Assembly (NCBI RefSeq): GCF_029852145.1
Contig: NC_079973.1
Coordinates: forward strand, 6,654,385 to 6,718,384
Source of the DNA: Microplitis mediator
Taxonomy: Eukaryota > Arthropoda > Insecta > Hymenoptera > Braconidae
Direction of reading: 5' to 3'
Length of the DNA stretch: 64,000 nucleotides
Shown: positions 1-8,777 of the stretch, piece after piece
Layout: each line of letters begins with the position of its first letter
How positions within the stretch are numbered: position 1 is the stretch's first letter
Position numbers and translations under genes: made by a program
Notes under the pieces: model-generated
Told to the model about the DNA's origin: nothing
The model's database searches: none
The model's input: only the letters and a program-made list of their open reading frames with translations

Positions 1-15
1 ATTATCGATTTTCAG

Positions 16-105
16 GATGCCTATATTGTAATCGCGATCCATCGCTTTGACAATAAACGCATCTTATCCAGTCAAAAAAGTGATTACGTGCTAATGGCAC
101 AGTGA
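16..105 (+). CDS. Putative last coding exon of an upstream gene (partial)
   Basis: A splice-acceptor-like stretch (ATCGATTTTCAG) ends at 15 and is followed by an open frame of 29 codons closed by TGA at 103-105. The frame starts Asp-Ala-Tyr-Ile-Val-Ile and ends Tyr-Val-Leu-Met-Ala-Gln. Codon content is mixed and less AT-rich than the flank, as expected for coding sequence. An AATAAA lies about 40 bp after the stop, which fits a gene end. The other two forward frames close quickly. I do not recognise the protein; the rest of the gene would lie left of the window. Phase 0 is inferred only because that frame stays open. Confidence 0.5.
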   Translation, partial: DAYIVIAIHRFDNKRILSSQKSDYVLMAQ

Positions 106-540
106 TTAGATATGTGAAATATCGACTTGTCTGTTCTTATAATTAAATAAAACGAAGTAATTAATAACTCGATTAATGTGATTTAATGTTATAAATCTAA
201 AAATGATTTAGATAATTACTTTATTTCAAAATTTTATTAAATTAAGATTTTTCAAGTAATATGGTTGATAATTACTTTTTAATAGATCGCAATATAAAAA
301 GTTAAAAAAACATGTATATATAGAATTACTTGAATTATGAATACCTTTTTTGAGTGATAGCGACAATTTCAAATATAAAAATAAAATCATCAGTTTTAAT
401 AATTTGTGCGAAACAATAAAAGGATCGAATATTTTAAAAAGAAGCATTTTCAAATTTATAATTTGAAAACCATCATATCGTCGTTGAAAGTATATTTAAC
501 GTAAGCATAATTATTGGACAAAAATTGTTGGCTTTCTAAT
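106..540. other. 3' flank, no gene seen
   Basis: AT-rich sequence containing an AATAAA near 147 that could serve the exon ending at 105. No other structure is seen; the 75-codon reverse frame here is low-complexity. Confidence 0.5.
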
Positions 541-955
541 CCGGGCCAAAAACTTTGATTTGATTTAAATCAAATAAAAATTTTAAGTTATTTTTATTCA
601 ATTTTACTTTTTATTTGTATTTAATTAACATGTAAAATTTAATCGAGTTTTGCCTGTACTATTCCGTATTTAGACTATTTTCAGATTTGTTTTCAATAAT
701 TTTTAGTCAGGTTTTGGTAACCTCTAATTCAGACTTTTTTCTCAAAATATTTTGCCTTCTTTTGTGTTTATCCAGATCAAAATTAGACTTATTCTGCCTA
801 CTAGTTTTTTTTAGTCTGTTTTTAATCGTCCTTAGATCAAAAACAGCTTCAAATTTTCATAAAAATTTAAAGATAGACCAATCAGTTCAAATACAGACCA
901 ATTAGTCCATACACAGTCTAGTTAGATTAAAATCTGATCAAATTTTTTGACCCGG
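541..955. mobile_element. CCGGGTCAAAAA-ended element, copy 1
   Basis: It begins CCGGGCCAAAAACTTTGAT and ends ATCAAATTTTTTGACCCGG, so it has terminal inverted repeats (TIRs). The interior is a run of short words of the type AGTCTGATTTTGATC in both orientations. A close relative lies at 19990-20411 with the same order of internal segments (around 85-90 percent similar by eye). No transposase frame, so non-autonomous. Confidence 0.8.
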
Positions 956-1050
956 AAATTTATTTACTGTTTTAGTCAAATATAATTTATTTTGAGATTT
1001 TCTATACATTTATTTTCTAGAATAGAATAAACTTCTTTTAACATCGCAGA

Positions 1051-1143
1051 ATGGAAAAAAATATCCGCATATTTTGCATTGGATTGTTGGTTTTTTTGAT
1101 AATAACAAACACCTTCACATATGATCAATGTATGCGTAAAAAG
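1051..1143 (+). CDS. Secreted Cys-rich peptide family member 1, exon 1 (signal peptide)
   Basis: ATG at 1051 opens 31 codons that form a typical signal peptide: a short basic start (Met-Glu-Lys-Asn), a hydrophobic core (Ile-Gly-Leu-Leu-Val-Phe-Leu-Ile-Ile) and a likely cleavage after Thr-Phe-Thr. The mature start Tyr-Asp-Gln-Cys follows, so one cysteine lies in this exon. A donor (AAG|GTGCGT) follows at 1144 in phase 0. The layout matches the first exons at 4914-5006 and 8028-8117: 30 or 31 codons, one Cys four residues before a phase-0 donor. The matching second exon is at 2962-3083, about 1.8 kb downstream, because the intron is filled with palindromic repeats. Function unknown; secretion is inferred from the signal peptide. 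Confidence 0.7.
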
Positions 1144-1164
1144 GTGCGTATAGAATTCAGAATT

Positions 1165-1306
1165 ATAAGGTAAAAGACCCAGTCCCCGATCAGGGAACTA
1201 GTACCCGATCACTCCATGTATTTGTATATCTATATTTAATTAATTTTACTAAATATAGATATACAAATAATTGAGTGATCGGGTACTGGGTCGTCTCTTA
1301 CCTTAT
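1165..1306. mobile_element. ATAAGGTAAAAGACC hairpin element
   Basis: Near-perfect inverted repeat: ATAAGGTAAAAGACCCAGT on the left and ACTGGGTCGTCTCTTACCTTAT on the right, with an inner arm pair around TTGTATATCTATATTTA and a CGATCAGGG side stem. The same ends bound the composite at 59329-60550. Confidence 0.75.
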
Positions 1307-1309
1307 ATT

Positions 1310-1604
1310 CACTGAAAAAAATTGAGAGTGAATTCGGACTGAGTACGGATTTTATTCCAATTCAAAATTACTCCGTCACTCAAATTTTCGGAGTTCAAAA
1401 AAGAATCACCCCGTATACGGAGTGAAAACGGATTTTTTTTTTAACATGATTTCGGAGCGATGGCGATTTAATTTTAATTTATATCTCCTCCGATCTGGAG
1501 TTTTAATGTTAGAATAAACTCCTTCCTGGATTTCTTTCCATTCCAGAGGGGATTAAATAAATAAAAAATCCTTCACTCCGCATTTCCGACATTTTTTTAC
1601 AGTG
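1310..1604. mobile_element. CACTGAAAAAAAT-ended element with ACTCCG words
   Basis: Ends are CACTGAAAAAAAT and ATTTTTTTACAGTG. The interior repeats ACTCCG, CGGAGTGAA and related words in both orientations (for example 1363-1450 and 1485-1580), giving a long imperfect hairpin. Confidence 0.65.
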
Positions 1605-1815
1605 TTGTATTAATAGAATTAAACCTATAGATTTATGTCCATAAATAATGATAAAATTATTTTTTTCAGTGTAACCCCGGGAAAAACGGATTAGATCTGA
1701 CCAGATATAATTATATCTGGTCAGATCTAATTATATCTGATCAGATCTATTTATATCTGGTTAGATATGGGATTTGAGATATAATCAGATCTAGTCATAT
1801 CTGATCAGATCTAAA

Positions 1816-2180
1816 CAGATATAACTATATCTGGGTTGAAAAATTCATCAGACATGAACAGATCTAGTCATATCTGATCAGATCTACACAGATATAACTA
1901 TATCTGAGTTGAAAAATAGCTCAGACATGATCAGATCTAGTCATATCTGATCAGATCTAAACAGATATAACTATATCTGAGTTAAAAAATTCATCAGACA
2001 TGATCAGATCTAGTCATATCTGATCAGATCTAAACAGTTATAACTATATCTGGATTGCAAAATACATTAGTCATGAAAAGGTCTTATCATATCTGGCCAG
2101 ATCTAAACAGATATAACTATATCTGGATTGCAAAATACATTAGACATGAAAAGGTCTTATCATATCTGGCCAGATATAAC
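1816..2180. repeat. 73-bp tandem repeat, about five units
   Basis: The segment CAGATATAACTATATCTG recurs at 1816, 1889, 1962, 2035 (variant CAGTTATAAC) and 2108, exactly 73 bp apart each time; the next unit, at 2171, is shortened. Each unit carries a CATATCTGATCAGATCTA stem and a TTGAAAAATTCATCAGACATG spacer that drifts between units. Confidence 0.9.
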
Positions 2181-2595
2181 TATATCGAAGTTGTCAACAG
2201 CATCAGATTCGATCAGATCCGATTAAGTAGTTACCCGGGGAAAATGATTTTGATCTGACCAGATAAAATTATATCTGATCAGATAAAATTATATCTTTGC
2301 AGATCATTTATATCTGATCAGAACTAATAATTACACATGATCAGATCTTATTATATCTGGCCAACCACCGTTTATATCCGGTCAGATCTAATGAGATATA
2401 ATTAGATCTAGGCTAGATAAACTGTCAGACATGATTATATCTAGTCAGATCGGCGTATATGTCGTAAGATCTGACCAGATATAACTATATCTGAACTAAA
2501 TACAACAATTAACATAATCAGATCTTGTTATATCTGCTCAGATATAATCATGAAAATTGTTCATATCTGATTATTTACATTCACGCGATCACATA

Positions 2596-2672
2596 CGTGG
2601 AGCAGCGCAGTGGATAGCGTCAAAGACTTTGGATCTGAAGGATGCAGGTTCGAGCCCAGCAGTCATCGGGAT
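2596..2672 (+). other. tRNA-like segment (pol III A/B-box-like), probably SINE-derived
   Basis: It has an A-box-like stretch (GCGCAGTGGATAGCG) and, about 40 bp on, a B-box-like GGTTCGAGCCC followed by ATTTTTTC. The anticodon arm does not fold cleanly and the acceptor stem does not close, so it is not a working tRNA gene. The tail after it (GGGATTTTTTCATCAATCA) resembles the tail after the tRNA-like cores at 9821-10041 and 45125-45348. Confidence 0.5.
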
Positions 2673-2800
2673 TTTTTCATCAATCAAATTCATGTATAAC
2701 TCTTCTAAGTAACGTTTCTAATACGTTAGATTACATTTCGGATCGAATGAAAACTATATTATTTTTTTTTGCAATTTAATTTTGTTTTTTTAATAGGGAT

Positions 2801-2961
2801 CCCGGGAAAAAAGGTTTAGATCTGGCCACATATAATTATATCTGATCAGATCTGTCCAGATCTCGTCAGATAGAGACAATTTAAAGATCTGGCCAGATCT
2901 GACAAATCAGATCTGATCAGATATAATTATATATGGTCAGATCTAAATCGTTTTCCCCGGG
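2801..2961. mobile_element. Short CCCGGGAAAA-ended element sitting at the exon 2 start of member 1
   Basis: It begins CCCGGGAAAAAAGGTTTAGA and ends TCTAAATCGTTTTCCCCGGG, a clear TIR pair, with AGATCTGGCC and AGATCTGATC words inside. It is 161 bp. The right end abuts the coding remnant of exon 2 (ACACTGATG), and the left end is only four bases after the acceptor AG at 2795-2796. Confidence 0.75.
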
Positions 2962-3083
2962 ACACTGATGAAAATTGCACAAATTGCCATGTTAATACTA
3001 ATTGTAAATGGAATCTTTGGCATTGGGATTACGTTTGTTCTCCATTTTATCCATTTAATCCGAGTCCTGGAGAACGTTATTAA
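2962..3083 (+). pseudogene. Secreted Cys-rich peptide family member 1, exon 2 (5' end disrupted)
   Basis: In the frame that ends at TAA 3081-3083 the codons give Cys-x2-Cys-x5-Cys-x10-Cys, with cysteines at 2976, 2985, 3003 and 3036. The motif Trp-His-Trp-Asp-Tyr-Val-Cys closely matches Trp-Thr-Trp-Asp-Tyr-Ala-Cys of member 2. In the sisters a cysteine precedes the 2976 one by five residues, directly at the exon start; here that codon position (2958-2960) is CGG, inside the terminal CCCGGG of the 161-bp element. Splicing from 1143 to 2797 would run into the element and stop at TAA within 13 codons. So this is probably a broken copy, unless another acceptor is used. The overlapping 64-codon frame at 2968-3162 is an out-of-frame shadow. 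Confidence 0.65.
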
Positions 3084-3675
3084 TCGTAAATCCATACAAA
3101 GGGACCACATCTGTATTAAATGGAGACCACTCTATTACATCATGGAACGGTTCCTATACTAATGGAAATATTTTTTATAATTATGAAAATATTTTTCATA
3201 ATGTGAATACAAAGAAAGGATTTAAGTCTCTCCGGACACGACATTTTATGTTTGGTTAATTTCTTTTGTATCAATGAAATTGTTATGAATCCAAATAAAA
3301 TTACCATTGAAACAAAAAAATTATTTTAAAAATTTATATATTTTTTTTTTATATCAGTTGGATAAAAATACTTATTGTGTCAATTATCTTTTTTATCCCT
3401 CCTACACATTAATATTAAAGTAATTAATGAACAATCATCATTAAATAAAAAAATAAAAAAACCAAAATACATATGTGCTGATACGTAACCAATATAGAAC
3501 GGTTGTTATCGTGACGTCACAAGTCAAGACTATTATTAGTTTTATGAGTATCATTTATTTATGGCGACATCTATCCATTAGAGAGATGCTTTTTGAAAAA
3601 GTAATACACAATATTATTACAGGTGAGTGTTTTTATTTTATTTTTTGGTTTTCTCACATAAATAATATGATTTTT
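3084..3675. other. 3' flank of member 1, no further gene seen
   Basis: AT-rich flank with an AATAAA near 3295 that could be a poly(A) signal for the gene to its left. The 107-codon frame starting at 3475 runs into the TTGTATACAA array and is not supported as coding. Confidence 0.5.
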
Positions 3676-3875
3676 CCGATGAAAAAAGATTTTATACAAT
3701 TGTATAAAATTATATACAAAAAATGGCCCGATCCAATTGTATGCAACTGTATAAAAATTGTATACAATTCTATACAAATTGTATACAAGTCTATATAATT
3801 ATATACAATTTTATAAAAAATTGTATACAATTGGATCGGGTCATTTTTTCTATCCAATTATAAATAGTCTATATA

Positions 3876-4612
3876 GGGGAAGGGGGGCAAAAGGGGGTAG
3901 GGTAGGCAAAACGGGGTACCCCCAAAATTTGATAAAGAAAAATTTTATATTTTGAATGGTTTTTAAACATTCCAAAATCAATTCTGTAAATATAATTAAG
4001 CGTTACTTTGAATTTTTTTTGATAAACTTTTTCAAAAATCAATTGTCAGTTGAAAAATAATAATGACATTTGTTTTATGATAAAAACTATTAAAAATTTT
4101 TTTTCTTCTTTTGTATCCAATAAACATGTAAATAGTATATTACACACCTAGGGAAGTAAAGTAAGAAATGTCTCAGATCACATGTAATTGGTGGCCGAGG
4201 CGAAGCCGAGGTCAACAAACATGTGATCTGAGGCTTTCTTATTTACTTCCCGAGGAGTGTATACTATTTTTCTCCTCGACGGAGGCGGAAAGGGGCAACT
4301 TCGTTTTGCACAGCGGGGCGAAAGTTGACGCTTTCCGCCCGGAGGTGAGAAAATATAATTTTTCTTTATGTAAATTACTTGAAAAACAATTCAACTTAAT
4401 CAAATTCGTTTAAAATCCAGAAATTTTTTTTTTTTACCTTTTTTAGGGGGTACCCCACTTTGCCCGCAGAAATGAAAAATTTTTTTTTTCAACGGTAACT
4501 GAAAATTTCTTCTATTTACTTTGAATATCATTAAAAAAAAAAAGATTTAGCGTATTTGAGTCCTCGAAAACTTGGTATTCCCATAAGTACCCCCTTTGGC
4601 CCCTCCCTCCCC
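3876..4612. mobile_element. GGGGAAGGGGGGCAAAAGG element, copy 1, TA target duplication
   Basis: It begins GGGGAAGGGGGGCAAAAGG and ends CCTTTGGCCCCTCCCTCCCC, with TA on both sides (3874-3875, 4613-4614). It is nested in the TTGTATACAA element. Its relative at 23038-23769 is similar along its whole length. The centre holds two GC-rich hairpins (4149-4255 and about 4270-4355) that stand out from the AT-rich background. An 81-codon frame (4168-4413) crosses both hairpins and persists in the relative. Confidence 0.85.
4149..4355. repeat. Pair of GC-rich hairpins within the element
   Basis: First stem: GGGAAGTAAAGTAAGAAATG...TCAGATCACATGT pairs with ACATGTGATCTGA...CTTTCTTATTTACTTCCC; the loop carries GCCGAGGCGAAGCCGAGG. 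Second stem: CTCCTCGACGGAGGCGGAAAG pairs with CTTTCCGCCCG, decayed on the right here but more complete in the copy at 23316-23515. Confidence 0.75.
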
Positions 4613-4736
4613 TATAATTATATATAGTCTATATATAATTGTATAAAATCTTTTTTCATCGGGTTTGTATAATTTCATAGCGTTTTATCGATTTAATAAT
4701 TTTTCGATAATGATATTAATTAAAATATCATTATCA

Positions 4737-4770
4737 CACAGAAAAAAAGATTTCTTGGCGCAAAAAAAAT
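4737..4770. repeat. Solitary end of the TTTCTTGGCGCAAG element family
   Basis: ACACAGAAAAAAAGATTTCT followed by TGGCGCAA matches the left ends at 20475 and 25379. No right end is seen here. Confidence 0.4.
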
Positions 4771-4913
4771 ATATATCATGAAATTAATAATTTTAGAACT
4801 TTACGATATTTTGGATTTAAAATAAAACACTGAAATTTGAAAAAATTTGATTTTTAATTATCATGTATGTATTAAATTATAGTTCCTTGTTGGATAACAA
4901 TATAAGTCACATC

Positions 4914-5006
4914 ATGTCGAAAAATGTTTATCCATTTTTCATTGGAATATTAATCGTTTTGATGATAACAGTAACTTTTGCCTCCAACACATGTTTCAAA
5001 AAATCA
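4914..5006 (+). CDS. Secreted Cys-rich peptide family member 2, exon 1 (signal peptide)
   Basis: ATG at 4914 begins 31 codons with a strong signal peptide: Met-Ser-Lys-Asn, then the hydrophobic run Phe-Phe-Ile-Gly-Ile-Leu-Ile-Val-Leu-Met-Ile, and a likely cleavage after Thr-Phe-Ala before Ser-Asn-Thr-Cys. The first cysteine of the mature peptide lies here. The donor is TCA|GTACGT at 5007, phase 0. It joins the exon at 5139-5291 across a 132-bp intron, giving an intact 81-residue product. This is the most complete member and the reference for the family signature. The start is chosen as the only ATG giving a signal peptide in this frame. Confidence 0.85.
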
Positions 5007-5138
5007 GTACGTAGTTAAAGAAAAAAAATTTATTAGTTTTTTTTCTTATTCAATAAATGCCGGATTGCTTATTCAAAAAATAATATTTAACTTTAAACGT
5101 ATATTAATAATTTGAATGTAACTTTTTTGAATACTTAG

Positions 5139-5291
5139 TGTAACACGAAATATGATTGTGAAATATGCGGTGATGGATATGCTTGCGAATTTATCCTTTG
5201 GACGTGGGACTATGCTTGCCAATATCGCCGTGTATATCGTAACAATTTGACATCTGCATCCTATGGATATCCGTTAAGACGTCAATATTGA
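5139..5291 (+). CDS. Secreted Cys-rich peptide family member 2, exon 2
   Basis: After the acceptor ATACTTAG (ending 5138) the exon opens directly with TGT (Cys) and runs 50 codons to TGA at 5289-5291. With the Cys from exon 1 the mature peptide has six cysteines spaced C-x4-C-x5-C-x2-C-x5-C-x10-C, which would allow three disulphides. Aromatic Trp-Thr-Trp-Asp-Tyr lies just before the last Cys, and a basic, Tyr-rich tail of 23 residues follows it. An AATAAA near 5484 may be the poly(A) signal. Probably an extracellular peptide; I do not recognise the family. Small cystine-rich peptides of this build can be antimicrobial, inhibitor or venom-type, but nothing here decides between these. Confidence 0.85.
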   Translation, partial: CNTKYDCEICGDGYACEFILWTWDYACQYRRVYRNNLTSASYGYPLRRQY

Positions 5292-5625
5292 GTAAATTGA
5301 TTTGTGTAGAACTTCAATTCAATGGAAGCCAATTGCTCGACTCTTAATGTGAAGCATTTATTCACGATTACCTAATTGTTTTCGCCTCTTTTTACTCGAA
5401 TTTTATCGTCTTCAATTCAACAAGTCCTTATGACTGTTATAATTTTGAAGTGATGCATCAGAGAATCTTTGAAAAATATGTCATAATAAAAGATATGAAT
5501 ACATTGTTGTTAATTTTTATTTTAAAATCCCTCATCTCGTTCATCACAAAATCCATTTTTTGTAAATTCGTTGAAATAATTTAAAAAAACAAATTTGGTA
5601 AAATCTATCAGCTTTATATGATTTT
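5292..5625. other. 3' flank of member 2, no gene seen
   Basis: AT-rich; contains the likely AATAAA of member 2 near 5484. Confidence 0.5.
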
Positions 5626-6113
5626 ACACGGAAAAAAATTAATCGTGAATGCAACATGATGCAGTCTTGGTAAATAAACATGATGAAATCATGTTGCATT
5701 CACATGATTTGTCATGTTTCGGCTACATGATAATCATGTTGTGGTAACATGAGAAAATCATGTGGCATTCACATGATAATCATGTTTCGGCTACATGATA
5801 ATCATGTTGTGGTAACAAGAGAAAATCATGTTGCATTCACATGATAATCATGTTTCGGCTACATGATAATCATGTTGCGGTAACATGAGAAAATCATGTT
5901 GCATTCACATGATTTTCTCATGTTACCGCAACATGATTATCATGTAGCCGAAACATGACAAATCATGTGAATGCAACATGATTTTCTCACGTTACCGCAA
6001 CATGACTATCATGTAACCGAAACATGACAAATCATGTGAATGCAACATGATTTCATCATGTTTATTTACCAAGACTGCATCATGTTGCATTCACGATTAA
6101 TTTTTTTCCGTGT
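5626..6113. mobile_element. CATGAT word-array hairpin, copy 1
   Basis: It begins ACACGGAAAAAAATTAATCG and ends CGATTAATTTTTTTCCGTGT, an exact inverted pair. The arms are built from GAATGCAACATGAT, CATGATTTGTCATG, CGGCTACATGATAATCATG and GCGGTAACATGAGAAAATCA and mirror each other closely along about 240 bp. Left flank ATGATTTT and right flank ATGATTAA suggest an imperfect 8-bp target duplication. A longer relative is at 59740-60438. No coding frame. Confidence 0.9.
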
Positions 6114-6136
6114 ATGATTAATATATTAATATGTAG

Positions 6137-6750
6137 AAAAGGGAGGGGCAAAATGGGTCCCCAAAATGTTTAATTTAAATCATACAAGAATCGTATTAAT
6201 ACAAAAGTTTTCTGAACTTAAATTTGAAACTTCTTTTATTTTAAAAAGCTTGAACATATAATCTGGAAGTTAAATCGAGACCATGTCGGCTACACGCGTA
6301 CTCTTTTAGTTGAGCTATTTGAGCTTATACCATAGTCTGCTCAATGCATCTGTTTACAAAACATTCAAATAACTAAGCGCGAAAAATGAAAATTCTAAAA
6401 AATTTATTAATAAGCTTTTAAGATTAAAAAAAAATAATGACAGAACTTTAGTAGATATCTCAGAGAGCCCATTTTGCCCCAAATTTTAATTTTTCATTTT
6501 TGGAGCATATTGATGACGAATATATGGCAGAAAACTAGAAATAGTAAAAGGGGTAAAAAATATCAAATATTAAAAATTTTTTTGGGGGGTCCCATTTTGC
6601 CACAAAGTTCAAGATTTTTAATTTTTAACAAACGCGGAATATTGAGAACAATACATGGTAAGGAGCTAGAAAGAAGTAAAACAAGTGAGAACCACTGAGA
6701 ATATTACTCCTTTTTTCTTAAGAGGTCTATTCCTTCCACCCCCTTCCCCT
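6137..6750. mobile_element. Diverged member of the GGGGAGGGTGGGGCAAAATGG family
   Basis: Left end AAGGGAGGGGCAAAATGGG, right end CCACCCCCTTCCCCT; internal CCCATTTTGCCCC and CCCATTTTGCCAC motifs at 6467-6605. Boundaries are approximate. The 74-codon frame at 6474 is not supported as coding. Confidence 0.55.
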
Positions 6751-7348
6751 ACTGGCTTTTCAAATAATTAAAAAATAATATTATAGCCTTAGTAATAAAG
6801 ATAAAGTTATTATTTTAGTAATTAACTTTTTAAAATAACCTTTCATCAATAAAAACGTCAAGTATATTAATCGATATTTATAAATGGAAAATAACTGGAT
6901 AAAATACATGTATTTATAAATGTGTCGTTTATATGACGGAATAAACGGTGATAAGTGAACGTTCAAGAATATATAAATTCCAAAAATCGAAACTCATCTA
7001 TTCTGTTCTACTTGTGCCTCAAATCGTTATATTTCTAAAACGTACACATTTTAATTTTGATATAGCGATTGAATACTTAAACTACCTTTCAAACACGTAA
7101 TGTATTTAATTTATATAAAATTTAATTAATTATTGAAATATTTTTTGTATAGATACGGCCATTTTATAAAATTTGGCACATTTTTTTTTTTTTTACAATC
7201 AGGGCATATTTCACCTTAAGCTCATCGTTTTCCGATTTTCAATTGAATATTTTAGAAACTGTAATTAATCATTTTGAAGCAAAATAACAAATTTATTTTG
7301 TCTCAAATCGAGATTTTAATTTTCTGCAGGTCCCCCTAATAATCGACT
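6751..7348. other. No gene or clear repeat seen
   Basis: AT-rich sequence with poly-T runs; the short reverse frame here is low-complexity. Confidence 0.4.
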
Positions 7349-7772
7349 CCCGGGTCAAAAAAATAACTTGATTTTGAAGTAGTTTTAAAAAATTGAAAAT
7401 AAAGCAAGTCTAGCAATACAAAAGCAAGTCAGGCTTAAGTTCTTTCTTTAATAAATCAAAAACGTATTTTAAGACATGAAAACACATTTGGTTTTGACTT
7501 GCTTTTGACTAAGTTATCTAATTTAGTACCGATTTACGCCTATTACGTCAAATTAAAGTCACGCTGTCTTGGATTTTTACTTAGCTGACTCTAATTTTCG
7601 AGTCAAATTAGTCAAATTTGACTTGAATTTGGCTTAAAAGACTTAAATTTTTAAGTTGAAAAAGCCATATTGAAGTTTATAAAAGTGCGTGTAGCCAAAA
7701 TCAAGTTAACTAAGTCAAATGCAAGTCAAAAAAATTATAAAAGTCAAAATCAAGTTATTTTTTTGACTCGGG
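7349..7772. mobile_element. CCCGGGTCAAAAAAATAACTTG element with AAGTCAAATTTGACTT words
   Basis: It begins CCCGGGTCAAAAAAATAACT and ends AGTTATTTTTTTGACTCGGG. The interior repeats AAGTCAAA and TTTGACTTG in both orientations. The ends resemble those at 541-955 and 19990-20411, but the internal word is different. Confidence 0.8.
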
Positions 7773-7826
7773 CTCGGACTATTTGTATTTTATAATATTT
7801 GATCCCACTCATCTGTCACGAATTTA

Positions 7827-7964
7827 CTCTCTAAATATGAATTAGTGAAAATAAGTAAATATTCACTAATTCCAAGTGCAAACCGAACCACTAATTTCAA
7901 AAAGTGGTTCGATTGGCACTCACAATTAGTGAATATTACCTTATTTCACTTCATGTTTAGAGAG
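7827..7964. mobile_element. CTCTCTAAACATGAA mini-element, copy 1, TA duplication
   Basis: 138 bp, beginning CTCTCTAAATATGAATTAGTG and ending CTTCATGTTTAGAGAG, flanked by TA (7825-7826 and 7965-7966). The centre is a stem around GAACCACTAATTTC/AAAAAGTGGTTCG. Ends and TA duplication fit a non-autonomous Tc1/mariner-type element. Relatives: 16743-16883 and 17219-17359. Confidence 0.88.
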
Positions 7965-8027
7965 TATCTTGTTATTTTATTGAATTTTTTTTTTTAGTTT
8001 ACCATTCGAAAATTTGCTTCAAAAATA

Positions 8028-8117
8028 ATGGAAAAGAAATTTGCTTTTTTAATATTCGTGTTCATATTCTTGATTAGCAGTATGGACAGTGCTGCCGAAA
8101 ATTGTGACAATAAGCGT
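8028..8117 (+). CDS. Secreted Cys-rich peptide family member 3, exon 1 (signal peptide)
   Basis: ATG at 8028 begins 30 codons: a basic start (Met-Glu-Lys-Lys), the hydrophobic run Phe-Leu-Ile-Phe-Val-Phe-Ile-Phe-Leu-Ile, and a likely cleavage after Asp-Ser-Ala-Ala before Glu-Asn-Cys. The donor is CGT|GTAAGT at 8118, phase 0. It joins the exon at 8778-8909 across a 660-bp intron, giving an intact 73-residue product. A TTTTTTTTTTAG at 7987-7997 upstream could be the acceptor of a 5'-UTR intron, which is speculative. Confidence 0.85.
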
Positions 8118-8777
8118 GTAAGTATGCATTAACGAATCTCTCGTAAATATATTTACATTAAATAAATTTCACCTTATATTATATATGTAATTTATATTTA
8201 CTATGGGAAATTATGATAAAATGAAGTATTTTGGGTAGAATGTAATACTTCGGCAGTTAGTTTTTTTTCTGAACATATTTTGGTAATAAATACAGGTGAA
8301 ATAAAATTTTAAGAATTTTGAATCGTGCAACTTTATTCTGTTCATCTATTTTTGACATACGAAATTGAGTATTCAAAAAAAATCATCTTAGTTTTTTATA
8401 TAAAAAATACACGTTTGTAGATTATGATGTGTTTTGAACAGAATTTTGAAAACATATTGTGTGATAAAGATTGAAGTAAGACAAATTCAGTTGAGAATGG
8501 GCTTGGCTGCCCGAGCCAAAGGCTGAGGCTGCCATCACATTCGTGATTCGTGCTACGTTATCGAGAGTATCAGTTTAAAAATAGGCTTATTTTGGATTAA
8601 TGAATACCGGCAATGAAACTATATATTTTGACTCAGGGATTATAAAAAAACACATTTTTTGAGTATTTTTTGATGTATTGATCATTAATATTCGTCGTTT
8701 TGTTAGCATGACTCTGGGATATATTATGTTGAGTATGATAATAGTTTTATATTCCATACGTAAATTTTTGTTTTCAG

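Larger units (their letters stand above)
1144..2796 (+). other. Intron of family member 1, filled with nested palindromic repeats
   Basis: It starts GTGCGT after the signal-peptide exon; the best acceptor is TTTTTTTAATAG ending at 2796. Introns of the two sister genes are 132 bp and 660 bp, so this one has grown by insertions at 1165-1306, 1310-1604 and from 1676 onward. Confidence 0.5.
1676..2800. repeat. AGATCTGATC word-array region with CCCGGG boundaries
   Basis: Dense array of the palindromic words AGATCTGATCAGATCT and AGATATAATTATATCT. CCCGGGAAAA-type boundaries occur at 1676 and 2234 in the same orientation, and again at 2801 where the next element begins. It includes a 73-bp tandem repeat (1816-2180) and a tRNA-like segment (2596-2672). 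No coding frame; a 67-codon frame at 2055-2258 is only the tandem repeat read through. Confidence 0.75.
3676..4662. mobile_element. Outer element with TTGTATACAA word arrays
   Basis: It opens CCGATGAAAAAAGATTTTAT and closes ATAAAATCTTTTTTCATCGG, an almost exact inverted pair. Arms are arrays of AATTGTATACAATT; an inner pair GGCCCGATCCAATTGTAT / ATACAATTGGATCGGGTC lies at 3726-3843. A second element (3876-4612) is nested within it. Confidence 0.8.

Noticed and set aside
1816..2180. CRISPR-like array of regularly spaced repeats
   Set aside because: Spacers are themselves repeated with drift, the repeat is a mobile-element word in a eukaryotic intron, and no cas-like genes are present.
2968..3162. 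64-codon frame beginning with a hydrophobic stretch like a signal peptide
   Set aside because: It overlaps exon 2 of family member 1 in another frame; the family frame carries the conserved cysteines and Trp-x-Trp-Asp-Tyr and ends at 3083.
3475..3955. Frames of 65-107 codons on both strands rich in Tyr-Thr-Ile
   Set aside because: They are translations of the TTGTATACAA array.
4168..4413. 81-codon frame in the GC-rich hairpin module as a gene
   Set aside because: It lies inside a mobile element across two inverted repeats, and an opposite-strand frame also exists; conservation is explained by recent common origin of the copies.
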